DNA of 5,969 nt from JAKEHZ01 sp035280505 (GTDB taxonomy: Bacteria; Acidobacteriota; Blastocatellia; RBC074), in assembly GCA_035280505.1 (NCBI GenBank), contig DATEFT010001079.1, forward strand, positions 1 through 5,969, written 5' to 3'. A program made the position numbers and the translations under genes. The notes beneath the pieces were generated by a model. That model had not been told where the DNA came from and searched no databases. It was given only the letters and a program-made list of their open reading frames with translations. Shown piece by piece: positions 1-5,969 of the stretch (the stretch's first letter is position 1; every line of letters starts with the position of its first letter).

Positions 1-99
1 CTCGATCTGGTCGAAGGCGTCCATCCCGAGCCGTTTGATGTCAGCCAGGTCAATATCCCGATGGTGAGAAAGATCGAACGTTCAAGCCCCGACCGTTGA
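1..99 (+). CDS. Possible 3' end of an unrecognised gene (partial)
   Basis: The first frame is open from the left edge to a TGA at 97-99 and would give 32 C-terminal residues, beginning LDLVEGVHPEPFDVSQVNIP and ending in the basic, polar tail RKIERSSPDR. I do not recognise the family. About 70% of third codon positions are G or C, which fits coding sequence, and GC content drops straight after the stop, as expected at a gene end. The call is uncertain because the opposite strand is also open across most of this stretch, with a possible start at 22-24 reading off the left edge, and such a short piece cannot decide between them. If real, it lies 191 bases upstream of argJ in the same direction, with no sign of translational coupling. 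Confidence 0.35.
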   Translation, partial: LDLVEGVHPEPFDVSQVNIPMVRKIERSSPDR

Positions 100-172
100 A
101 CTATTTTCGATTCTGAACAAATCTATTTCGAAATCGGACACCGGATCTACGTACATTGACGTCCGCAGTCGG

Positions 173-201
173 TTAAGTCCAGTTATTGCATGGATTATTA
201 T
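173..201 (+). promoter_or_regulatory. Candidate sigma-70-like promoter for argJ
   Basis: A -10-like TATTAT (196-201, 5 of 6 consensus bases) lies 17 bases downstream of a weak -35-like TTAAGT (173-178, 3 of 6). It sits inside the AT-rich gap before argJ. Transcription would start near 208 and leave a leader of roughly 80 bases. In an AT-rich spacer such matches also arise by chance. A TTGACG at 156-161 is a better -35 hexamer but has no good -10 at the right distance. Confidence 0.35.
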
Positions 202-269
202 TTAGCGTTAACTGGCATACGATTTGGATAAGTAATTAAGGATGAAAGGTTAAAGCCGGAGGCCCGGGT

Positions 270-275
270 AGGAGG
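270..275 (+). promoter_or_regulatory. Probable ribosome binding site of argJ
   Basis: AGGAGG is a full-strength Shine-Dalgarno core, but it ends 15 bases before the ATG at 291, longer than the usual 5-10. There is no nearer purine-rich motif and no alternative in-frame start downstream except the ATG two codons later at 297, which would be further still. Upstream, the frame is closed by a TGA at 243-245 with no start codon between. The 291 start is therefore the best available choice despite the loose spacing. Confidence 0.5.
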
Positions 276-290
276 CGGCCGGCTGGTTCT

Positions 291-1538
291 ATGAAAATGA
301 GTAAAAACAGAGCTCAAAAGAGCGGCAGAGCGGGAGGGAGTTCATCCTCGTTCTCGATCACGGCACCGAGCGGATTTCTGGCGGGAGTGACCCGCTGCGG
401 ACTCAAGAAAGCCGGAGAGGATCTGGCCATCATCTTCTCCGAGTCTCCGGCGGTGGCGGCCGCCGTCTTCACCCGCAACCTGGTTCAGGCGGCTCCGGTC
501 CTGGTCTCACGTGAACATTTGCGGTCCAAGACCCATCGCGCGGTGGTCGTCAACTCGGGCGGGGCCAATGCCTGCACCGGCGAGGAGGGGCTCGAAGACG
601 CGAGGCGCACGGCGCGGATGGTCGCGGAGTATATCAATTGTGACGAACGCGAGGTGCTGGTCGCCTCCACCGGCGTGATCGGCGTCCGGCTCGATATGAG
701 CAAGATCGAAAGCGGAATTCGCGGCGCCACGGCCGACCTCTCGCGCGCCAGCGGTGGGCGCGTGGCCGAGGCGATCATGACGACGGATACCCGGCCCAAA
801 CGGGCGAGCAAGACGGTCGAGCTGAGCGGCCGCCGCGTGACGATCGCCGGCGTCGCCAAGGGCGCCGGGATGATCCATCCGAATATGGCGACCCTGCTCT
901 CTTTCGTGACCACCGATGCGGCGATCGACAAACCGTCGCTGCAGACGGCCTTGCGGCAGGCGGTCGATCAGAGCTTCAACCGGGTCTCGGTCGACGGCGA
1001 TACCTCGACCAACGACACGCTGGTCGCCTTCGCCAATGGCCGCGCGGAGAATAGCCCGATCACCAGTACGACCCGGGCGGAATACAAGCTCTTCGCCAAT
1101 GCCTTGAGCGAAGTCTGCCGGGATCTGGCGATTCAGGTCGCGCGGGACGGCGAGGGGGCTCGCAAGCTGATTACGATTCGCGTTCTGCGCGCGCCGACCG
1201 AGCGCGACGCCGAGCGCATCGCTTCGGCCGTCGCCACCAGTCCGCTGGTCAAGACCGCGATCGCCGGGGCCGACGCCAATTGGGGGCGCATTCTCGCCGC
1301 CGCCGGTCGCAGCGGGGCCAAGTTCGACGTCTCGAAGGTGGAGATTAAGATCGGCGGCCTGCTGGTCGCCAAGCGCGGCGTCGGAGTGGTCTTTAATGAA
1401 GAGCGAGCCCTCGAGATCTTAAATCGAGATGAAGTGACCATCACCCTCGATCTCGCTCAGGGCGAGGTCGAGGTCACCGAGTGGACCTGCGACATGACCG
1501 AAGACTACATTCGGATCAACGCCGATTATCGCAGTTAA
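291..1538 (+). CDS. argJ: ArgJ: glutamate N-acetyltransferase / ornithine acetyltransferase
   Basis: ArgJ is a cytoplasmic enzyme of arginine biosynthesis. It moves the acetyl group from N-acetylornithine to glutamate, giving ornithine and N-acetylglutamate; bifunctional members can also use acetyl-CoA. The 415-residue length is normal for the family. Visible landmarks are NSGGANACTG (88-97), the oxyanion-hole region STGVIG (126-131), the self-cleavage site KGAGMIHPNMATLL (190-203), the substrate-binding segment DGDTSTNDT (235-243), GADANWGRILAAAG (326-339) and the family-typical C-terminus YIRINADYRS. By homology the precursor cleaves between Ala200 and Thr201, and Thr201 (codon 891-893) becomes the N-terminal nucleophile of the beta chain. 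All key residues are present and the frame is intact. Before the conserved ITAPSGF start (about residue 23) there is an extra basic, Ser/Gly-rich tail with no alternative in-frame start beyond Met3. Whether it is mono- or bifunctional cannot be read from sequence. No other arg gene is visible nearby. Confidence 0.97.
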   Translation: MKMSKNRAQKSGRAGGSSSSFSITAPSGFLAGVTRCGLKKAGEDLAIIFSESPAVAAAVFTRNLVQAAPVLVSREHLRSKTHRAVVVNSGGANACTGEEGLEDARRTARMVAEYINCDEREVLVASTGVIGVRLDMSKIESGIRGATADLSRASGGRVAEAIMTTDTRPKRASKTVELSGRRVTIAGVAKGAGMIHPNMATLLSFVTTDAAIDKPSLQTALRQAVDQSFNRVSVDGDTSTNDTLVAFANGRAENSPITSTTRAEYKLFANALSEVCRDLAIQVARDGEGARKLITIRVLRAPTERDAERIASAVATSPLVKTAIAGADANWGRILAAAGRSGAKFDVSKVEIKIGGLLVAKRGVGVVFNEERALEILNRDEVTITLDLAQGEVEVTEWTCDMTEDYIRINADYRS

Positions 1539-1556
1539 GAGCAGGTTTATTAGCCA

Positions 1557-1585
1557 CGCCCGGCGGCCGCGCGGCGCACTTTTTT
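1557..1585 (+). terminator. Weak candidate intrinsic terminator after argJ
   Basis: A very GC-rich stretch (1557-1577) is followed by six T residues at 1580-1585, 19 bases after the argJ stop. Pairing is imperfect: CGCC (1557-1560) can pair with GGCG (1573-1576), or the perfect palindrome GCCGCGCGGC (1566-1575) can form a short stem. Neither is a long clean hairpin, so the call rests mainly on the GC-rich/T-run layout and the position after a gene. Confidence 0.35.
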
Positions 1586-1627
1586 GCAACCCCTTTCAGA
1601 GCCGCTTCGTAGAGTGTCAACGGTAGG

Positions 1628-1655
1628 TTTTTAATCGTCCATTCAATCTTAAAAT
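1628..1655 (+). promoter_or_regulatory. Weak candidate promoter for the TolC-family gene
   Basis: TAAAAT (1650-1655) matches 5 of 6 bases of a -10 element. The best partner at 16 bases upstream is TTTTTA (1628-1633), only 3 of 6 for a -35. It lies about 108 bases before the TolC-like start and after the possible argJ terminator, which would let the gene be transcribed independently. The rest of the gap (1539-1762) shows nothing else I can name. Confidence 0.25.
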
Positions 1656-1751
1656 GAGCGCGAGTGATGAGCTGGCGCTGAGGATTCGAAGAACGGATTA
1701 GGCGCGGCAGAGAGGCCGACGCCGCATTTATTCAGCAAGTTCAGTCAAGAT

Positions 1752-1756
1752 GGAGA
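1752..1756 (+). promoter_or_regulatory. Ribosome binding site of the TolC-family gene
   Basis: GGAGA ends six bases before the ATG at 1763, an ideal spacing. It supports that start over the in-frame ATGs at codon 3 and codon 18 (1814), which have no comparable purine-rich motif at a suitable distance. Confidence 0.6.
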
Positions 1757-1762
1757 ATAGAG

Positions 1763-3580
1763 ATGAGGATGAGGACCACTAATCCCAAAACCCTGGGGGC
1801 CGCGGCCCGCCGAATGACCAGCTCGATTTTGGCCGCGCTCTGCCTGGTGGCGCCGGCGCTTCCCGTGGCCGCCCAAGATCCGGCTCAACCGGCCGCCAAC
1901 ACTCAAAACACCACCGATCAGCCGGTCTCGCGCCCGATCCCACAGCGCAGCATCGGGTTGGACCCGGGCAAAGTTGTGCGCTGGACGCTGCGCGATGCGA
2001 TCATCGCCGCCCTGGATAAGAATGTCGACATGGAGCTCGAGCGCGAGACGGTCAAGCTGGCGCAATATGACGTTTTTCAATTCCAGGGATATTACGACCC
2101 GGTCGCCTCTTCGACCATGCAGTATGTCCGGCAGATCCAGCCGTCGACCTTCACCTTCGCCAACGCCTCCGATTCCGTGATCCGGAATGACAGTCTCCAG
2201 GCTAATTACGGGTTGCGCAAGAATCTCGAGCGATACGGCAGCACGCTCGAGGCCAACTTCAACAATAGTCGATTGGGTTCGAACACCAACGACCTCTCGA
2301 CCCGCTACGTTCCGACCCTCGGAGTCAGCTTCACCCAACCGCTCTTCAAGAATTTCAGGATCGATCCCAATCGGCATGCGCTCAAGCTCGCCAAGAAGCG
2401 GCTCGACATCTCCGACGCCTTCTTTCGCCAGCGGGCGATCGAGATCATCGCTTTTGTGCAGGCGGCCTATTGGGATCTGGCGCTCGCCCTTCGCAACGAG
2501 GTGGTGGCGCGTGAGGCCGTGAAGCTGGCCGAGACCCAGTTGAATCAGAACAAGCGCCAGGTCGAGGTCGGAACCCTCGCGCCGATCGACGTCGTCTCGG
2601 CGGCGGCTTCGCTGGAGGCCAACCGCCAGGAGGTCTTCGTCAGGATGGATCAGGTGGCGCAGGCGGAGAACAATCTCAAGTCCATGACCGCGAGCGGGCC
2701 CGATGACGATCTGTGGAGATCCCGGATCGATCCCACCGAGTCGTTCGAGATCAAACCGTTCAGCCTGCCGCTCGACGATGCCGTCAAGCTGGCCCGGCAG
2801 AATCGCCCGGAGGTCCAGTGGTTCGCCTTGCAGCGGGAGAGCAAGAAGATCGACATCGACTTCTATCGCAACCAGGCCAAGCCTCAGATCGATCTGGTCG
2901 GGAACTATCAGATCGAGGGGCTGGGCGGCGCTCGAGCGATCAACACCGGCCCCAATTGCAACAGTCCGATCGACGTGAATGGGGTGCCTAGCTGTTACGC
3001 GATCAACGGGGTCGCGACCATCAACGGCGTGACGGTCCCGACTCTCAGGACCTTTGATCAGGCCCAGGTTCAGTCGATCTCCAACGTGGTTCCGACCTTT
3101 GTCGGCGGTTATGGGACTTCGCTCAAGAATCTCTTCAAGAACGATTTCCGGACCTGGAGCGTCGGGGTTCAGATCAACTTCCCGCTGCGCAATCGCGCGG
3201 CCCAGGCCAACCTGGGACGGGCGCGGGAGGAGGATCGCCAGCTCGACCTGCAGACCCGCCGCCAACTGCAGCAGATCGAGGTCGAGGTGCGGAACTCGGT
3301 TCAGTCGCTCGAGACCGCCCGGGCGCGCAGCGACGCGGCGCATGCGGCGAAGATCTATGCCGAACAACAGCTCGAAGGCGAGCAGAAGAAGTTCGCCGCC
3401 GGAATGGTCGGCACCTTCTTCGTGTTGCAGCGGCAGAATGAACTGACCCAGGCTCAGTTCGTGGAGTTGCAGGCGCTGGCCGATTACAACAAATCGGTCG
3501 CCGTCCTCCAACGCGTGCTCGGGACCACGCTCTCCAGCAACAACATCGAAGTCAAGTCCGGAGCCGAGCCGACGAAGTAG
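1763..3580 (+). CDS. TolC-family outer-membrane efflux protein
   Basis: TolC-type proteins form trimeric channels that cross the outer membrane and periplasm and provide the exit duct for tripartite pumps or type I secretion. The 605-residue protein starts with a long basic n-region (RRM at 16-18), a hydrophobic core (21-34) and a likely signal-peptidase site after VAA37, before QDPAQPAA. Two internally related outer-membrane-efflux repeats follow, opening at WTLRDAIIAALDKN (74-87) and LPLDDAVKLARQNRPE (335-350). Each has strand-forming segments (for example LGVSFTQPLF 186-195 and SVGVQINFPL 466-475) and long helices rich in Q, E, A and R (about 203-308 and 478-585). Residues 388-461 form an enlarged loop between two strands, with Cys399 and Cys411. 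The protein is longer than E. coli TolC, which the loops and N-terminal linker explain. No periplasmic adaptor or RND/ABC pump gene lies next to it, so its substrate and partners are unknown. The frame is intact and the start has good RBS support. Confidence 0.94.
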   Translation: MRMRTTNPKTLGAAARRMTSSILAALCLVAPALPVAAQDPAQPAANTQNTTDQPVSRPIPQRSIGLDPGKVVRWTLRDAIIAALDKNVDMELERETVKLAQYDVFQFQGYYDPVASSTMQYVRQIQPSTFTFANASDSVIRNDSLQANYGLRKNLERYGSTLEANFNNSRLGSNTNDLSTRYVPTLGVSFTQPLFKNFRIDPNRHALKLAKKRLDISDAFFRQRAIEIIAFVQAAYWDLALALRNEVVAREAVKLAETQLNQNKRQVEVGTLAPIDVVSAAASLEANRQEVFVRMDQVAQAENNLKSMTASGPDDDLWRSRIDPTESFEIKPFSLPLDDAVKLARQNRPEVQWFALQRESKKIDIDFYRNQAKPQIDLVGNYQIEGLGGARAINTGPNCNSPIDVNGVPSCYAINGVATINGVTVPTLRTFDQAQVQSISNVVPTFVGGYGTSLKNLFKNDFRTWSVGVQINFPLRNRAAQANLGRAREEDRQLDLQTRRQLQQIEVEVRNSVQSLETARARSDAAHAAKIYAEQQLEGEQKKFAAGMVGTFFVLQRQNELTQAQFVELQALADYNKSVAVLQRVLGTTLSSNNIEVKSGAEPTK

Positions 3581-3604
3581 CCCGGATCGAACCGCTCGAC
3601 TAAA

Positions 3605-3650
3605 CGCGAAACCCGCGAAGAGGGCCGCAGCCTTCCTCGCGGGTTTCGTT
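3605..3650. terminator. Strong hairpin between convergent genes, probable bidirectional terminator
   Basis: CGAAACCCGCGA (3607-3618) pairs perfectly over 12 base pairs with TCGCGGGTTTCG (3637-3648). After one A-C mismatch the stem continues inward through 3620-3625 against 3630-3635, with one G-T wobble, leaving a small loop around 3626-3629. On the + strand the 3' arm ends in GGTTTCGTT, and on the - strand in GGTTTCGCGTTT, so both sides have T-rich tails, though neither is a pure T run. It sits 24 bases after the TolC-like stop and 15 bases after the receptor stop on the other strand, exactly where a shared terminator is expected. Confidence 0.85.
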
Positions 3651-3665
3651 CATGGTCGGGAAATT

Positions 3666-5969
3666 TCAGAAGAGAAATTTCAGCGCCAACTGGCCGATCC
3701 GCGGATCTAAGGCTCCGCGCGGATTGCCGAAACCCGGACGCAGCCGGAGGACGGGAGCGGAGGTCGGTCCGGTCACGTCGTACAACTGGCCGTTGAAGCT
3801 GGAGATGTTCACGCGGTTGAAGAGGTTGAAGAACTCCGCGATGAACTGCAGCCGGTACTTCTCCGTGAAGGAGAAGGTCTTGGCGGTCCGCAGATCGACG
3901 CTGAAGAAGCGGCCGCTCTGGAACGAATTGCGTCCGAAACCCGGCGCGCGATCCGAACTTCGGTTGCCGTCGTTGTTGAGGTCGACGGTGTTCGGGATCC
4001 GCGCCGAGAACGGCAGATTGCTGCTGAGCTGGACGATGCCGCTCAGCTCCCAGCCGCCGAGGATGGTGCGGGCGGGACCGTGCCAGCCCTTGACGTAATC
4101 GAGGTCCCACAGACCGCTCGCCACCACGCGGTGCGGAGTGTTGGAATTGCCCGGGCCCCGCTCATCGCGCAACAGGAAGCTCTGCTGCGCCTGCTTCACG
4201 TCATCTCCGGCGTTGCCCGCCACGACCGAGGTCGCATCCGGCGCGTCGTCGAGCACCTTCGAGAAGGTATACGAGAAGGCCGTCTGGAAATGGCGGGACA
4301 GGCGTTTGTTGACCTGGAGCACGAGCGCGTTGTAGTCGGAGTTGCCGTTGCTCTCGAACTCGCTGATCCGGCCGAATTGTGGAATGGGTCGCACCAGGCT
4401 CGCCGTGGTGGAGTGCCGCAGGAAGGTCGGGACGATCCCGCCGGTGAGCGCCGTCGGAACGGGCTGCGGCAGGTTGATGTCACGCGTCCGCTGCAGGTGG
4501 CGCCCTTTGACCGAGAGGTAGGAGACGCCCACCGAGAGGTCGTTTCTGAATCCGTACTCAACTCCAAAGCTGCTCTGGATCGTGTAGGGTTGCTGATAGT
4601 TGCGCTCGAAGACGAAGATGTTCGGTCCCGGCAGCGATCCGGTCGGGCCCAGCCGGGCGCGGAGGTCGTCAAGGCTGGCGAAGCGGTCCGGGTAGACGAG
4701 GTTGTTGGTATTGGGCGTTGAGGTCTGCGTCAACATGATGCTGACCGAGTTGAGGCCGTTGTTGGAATAGGCCGTGCCCAATGCGATGGCCGGCGTGCGG
4801 CCGTAGAAGATGCCGGAGCCGCCGCGGACGACCAGCCGGTCGTTCGACGTCGGTTTCCAGGCGAAACCGAAGCGCGGCGCGACGTTGTTGTAGTCGTTGT
4901 TGATCCGCGAGGTGTCGATCCCCGCCGCCGCCAGGTTCGCGCTCGGATTGCGCGTCGACGCCTGTTTCATAAACTGGATGTCGTAACGGACCCCGAGGTT
5001 GAGGGTCAGGTTGTTGGTCACGCGCCAGTCATCCTGCAGGAAGAGACCGTGTTCGTTGAAGTGGGGAAAGGTCGTCGGCCCCGTGGTGCCGGGACCGGGA
5101 AAGGTCTGGGTGAAGGTGACCACCGTCCCGTTGGTGAAGGCGGGCAACCCATTGTTATAGAAATCGGCGTAGCTCGAGAAGGTATAACCGGCGCCGTAGA
5201 AGCCCGGGAAGAAGTTCTTGATCCGCTCGATGTTGAAATCGACTCCCGCCTTGAAGCTGTGCCTGCCCACCGAGTAGGAGACGTTGTCGATGAACTGGTA
5301 TTTGCGTTCGGTCGTCTCGCGCGGGCTGAAATTGTTGCGCCCGATGCTCAGCGCGGACTGGCCGTTGTTGGAGATCACGGCTTCGGGCCGGTCGCTGTTG
5401 GCGAAGCCCGGTTCCCGGTCGCGCGCCACCTGGGCGCGAAACTCGTTGACGATGCTCGGCGAGACGACGGTGTTGAACGTGATGGAGAATGAATCGGTCG
5501 TGACCAGGCTGTTTCCGCTGTGCTCCTGGGCCACGTTGGCGCCGCTGCTCTCGAGGTTGGTCCCGGTGAAGTTCTGCCGGTTGTAGCGAAAGCTGAGCCG
5601 GTTGGCCTGATCGAGTTGCCAGTCCAGTTTCCCCAGATAGACATCCTGGTTGAATTGCCGGACATAGTTGCCGGTATCGGCCAGGGCCCGGAGTTTGTCG
5701 AGGCCGGGCCCTGAGGCCTCGACCCCCGCGGTCGCCGGGGGCAGCGGATTGAGGATGTTCGGTTGTGTGTTGCGCTGCCCGTCGTAGTTGAAGAAGAAGA
5801 GAAGGATGTCCTTCTTGATCGGGCCGCCGAGGTTGCCGCCGAACTGGTGAAAATGGTAAGGCGGTTTGTTCGGAGCGCCGGTCACGGCTCTGGCGGTGTT
5901 GCTGTAACTGAACCCGTTCGGGATCAGGGCCGAGCGGTTGCCGATCGCGGCTTCCAATCCCGCGTCATA
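3666..5969 (-). CDS. TonB-dependent receptor, Oar-like (5' end beyond the right edge)
   Basis: This is an outer-membrane beta-barrel that would import a bound ligand using energy passed on by TonB; the ligand cannot be told from the sequence. The window holds the last 767 residues. The frame stays open to the edge, reading YDAGLEAAIG at the border, so the TTG at 5955-5957 is an internal Leu codon and not the start. In residues counted from that Leu, recognisable barrel segments include FHQFGGNLGGPIKKDILLFF (36-55, where barrel strands begin after the plug), NEHGLFLQDDWRVTNNLTLN (301-320), APRFGFAWKP (360-369), GGWELSGIVQLSSNLPFS (634-651), the DLNNDGNRSSDRAPG loop (659-673) and FIAEFFNLFNRVN (705-717). 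The protein ends in LALKFLF, and a C-terminal Phe in the last strand is the usual assembly signal. No cysteine is visible. The signal peptide, the carboxypeptidase-regulatory-like domain expected in this family, the TonB box and most of the plug would lie off the window. Transcription converges on the TolC-like gene. Confidence 0.93.
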   Translation of the reverse strand, partial: YDAGLEAAIGNRSALIPNGFSYSNTARAVTGAPNKPPYHFHQFGGNLGGPIKKDILLFFFNYDGQRNTQPNILNPLPPATAGVEASGPGLDKLRALADTGNYVRQFNQDVYLGKLDWQLDQANRLSFRYNRQNFTGTNLESSGANVAQEHSGNSLVTTDSFSITFNTVVSPSIVNEFRAQVARDREPGFANSDRPEAVISNNGQSALSIGRNNFSPRETTERKYQFIDNVSYSVGRHSFKAGVDFNIERIKNFFPGFYGAGYTFSSYADFYNNGLPAFTNGTVVTFTQTFPGPGTTGPTTFPHFNEHGLFLQDDWRVTNNLTLNLGVRYDIQFMKQASTRNPSANLAAAGIDTSRINNDYNNVAPRFGFAWKPTSNDRLVVRGGSGIFYGRTPAIALGTAYSNNGLNSVSIMLTQTSTPNTNNLVYPDRFASLDDLRARLGPTGSLPGPNIFVFERNYQQPYTIQSSFGVEYGFRNDLSVGVSYLSVKGRHLQRTRDINLPQPVPTALTGGIVPTFLRHSTTASLVRPIPQFGRISEFESNGNSDYNALVLQVNKRLSRHFQTAFSYTFSKVLDDAPDATSVVAGNAGDDVKQAQQSFLLRDERGPGNSNTPHRVVASGLWDLDYVKGWHGPARTILGGWELSGIVQLSSNLPFSARIPNTVDLNNDGNRSSDRAPGFGRNSFQSGRFFSVDLRTAKTFSFTEKYRLQFIAEFFNLFNRVNISSFNGQLYDVTGPTSAPVLRLRPGFGNPRGALDPRIGQLALKFLF

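Noticed and set aside
77..84. GAACGTTC palindrome as a possible LexA-type operator
   Set aside because: The half-sites lack the usual four-base spacer of GAAC-N4-GTTC operators, and the site lies about 200 bases from argJ within a possible coding end.
242..253. Minimal open frame ATGAAAGGTTAA (Met-Lys-Gly) upstream of argJ as a possible leader peptide
   Set aside because: It is only three codons long, has no Arg codons and no paired attenuator hairpins around it, so there is nothing to support an attenuation leader.
485..931. Open frames on the - strand within argJ (148 and 123 codons)
   Set aside because: They are shadows of argJ in GC-rich DNA. They encode low-complexity, Arg/Ala/Ser-rich sequence and have no credible ribosome binding site.
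1745..3511. 588-codon open frame on the - strand, antisense to the TolC-like gene
   Set aside because: It lies almost entirely opposite a confidently identified gene, its translation is a monotonous mix of L, R, D, G, I and V without recognisable domains, and long antisense frames are common in GC-rich genes with biased codon use.
3484..4110. 208-codon frame on the - strand overlapping the receptor's 3' end
   Set aside because: It is an out-of-frame reading of the receptor gene that runs through the terminator into the TolC-like gene. Its Arg/Pro/Gln-rich composition is typical of a shifted frame.
4080..4721. 213-codon frame on the + strand opposite the receptor
   Set aside because: It is antisense to conserved barrel segments, has no family resemblance, and its composition (V, R, E, G) mirrors the complement of the receptor codons.

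Overview
The window looks like ordinary chromosomal DNA from a GC-rich Gram-negative bacterium, most likely an acidobacterium (Acidobacteriota). That placement is an inference from two outer-membrane proteins. One is a TolC-type channel carrying motifs (GGYGTSLKNLF and FPLRNRAAQA) that I associate with acidobacterial homologues. The other is a large Oar-like TonB-dependent receptor of the type that is highly expanded in that phylum. No 16S rRNA or other phylogenetic marker is present to confirm it.

Layout from left to right. Positions 1-99 hold what may be the last 32 codons of an unrecognised gene on the + strand. Positions 100-290 are a visibly AT-richer intergenic stretch with a plausible sigma-70-like promoter and a purine-rich ribosome binding site. 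Positions 291-1538 (+) encode a complete ArgJ, the ornithine/glutamate N-acetyltransferase of arginine biosynthesis. Positions 1539-1762 are intergenic, with a weak terminator candidate just after argJ and a weak promoter candidate before the next gene. Positions 1763-3580 (+) encode a complete TolC-family outer-membrane efflux protein with a signal peptide. Positions 3605-3650 form a very strong hairpin lying between convergent genes, probably a shared bidirectional terminator. Positions 3666-5969 (-) encode the C-terminal 767 residues of a TonB-dependent receptor that enters from the right edge, so its start, signal peptide and N-terminal domains lie outside the window.

The genes do not form an obvious pathway. 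argJ is a lone amino-acid biosynthesis gene here, with no other arg gene visible. The TolC-like gene has its own upstream region and no membrane-fusion or inner-membrane pump gene beside it, so it may serve pumps encoded elsewhere. The TonB-dependent receptor is transcribed towards it and is probably controlled independently. All three main reading frames are intact within the window. I found no mobile element, CRISPR array, RNA gene or evident novel system. The most notable details are a long cysteine-bearing insertion with a repeated (V/I)NGV motif in the TolC-like protein, the convergent terminator, and the AT-rich argJ leader.
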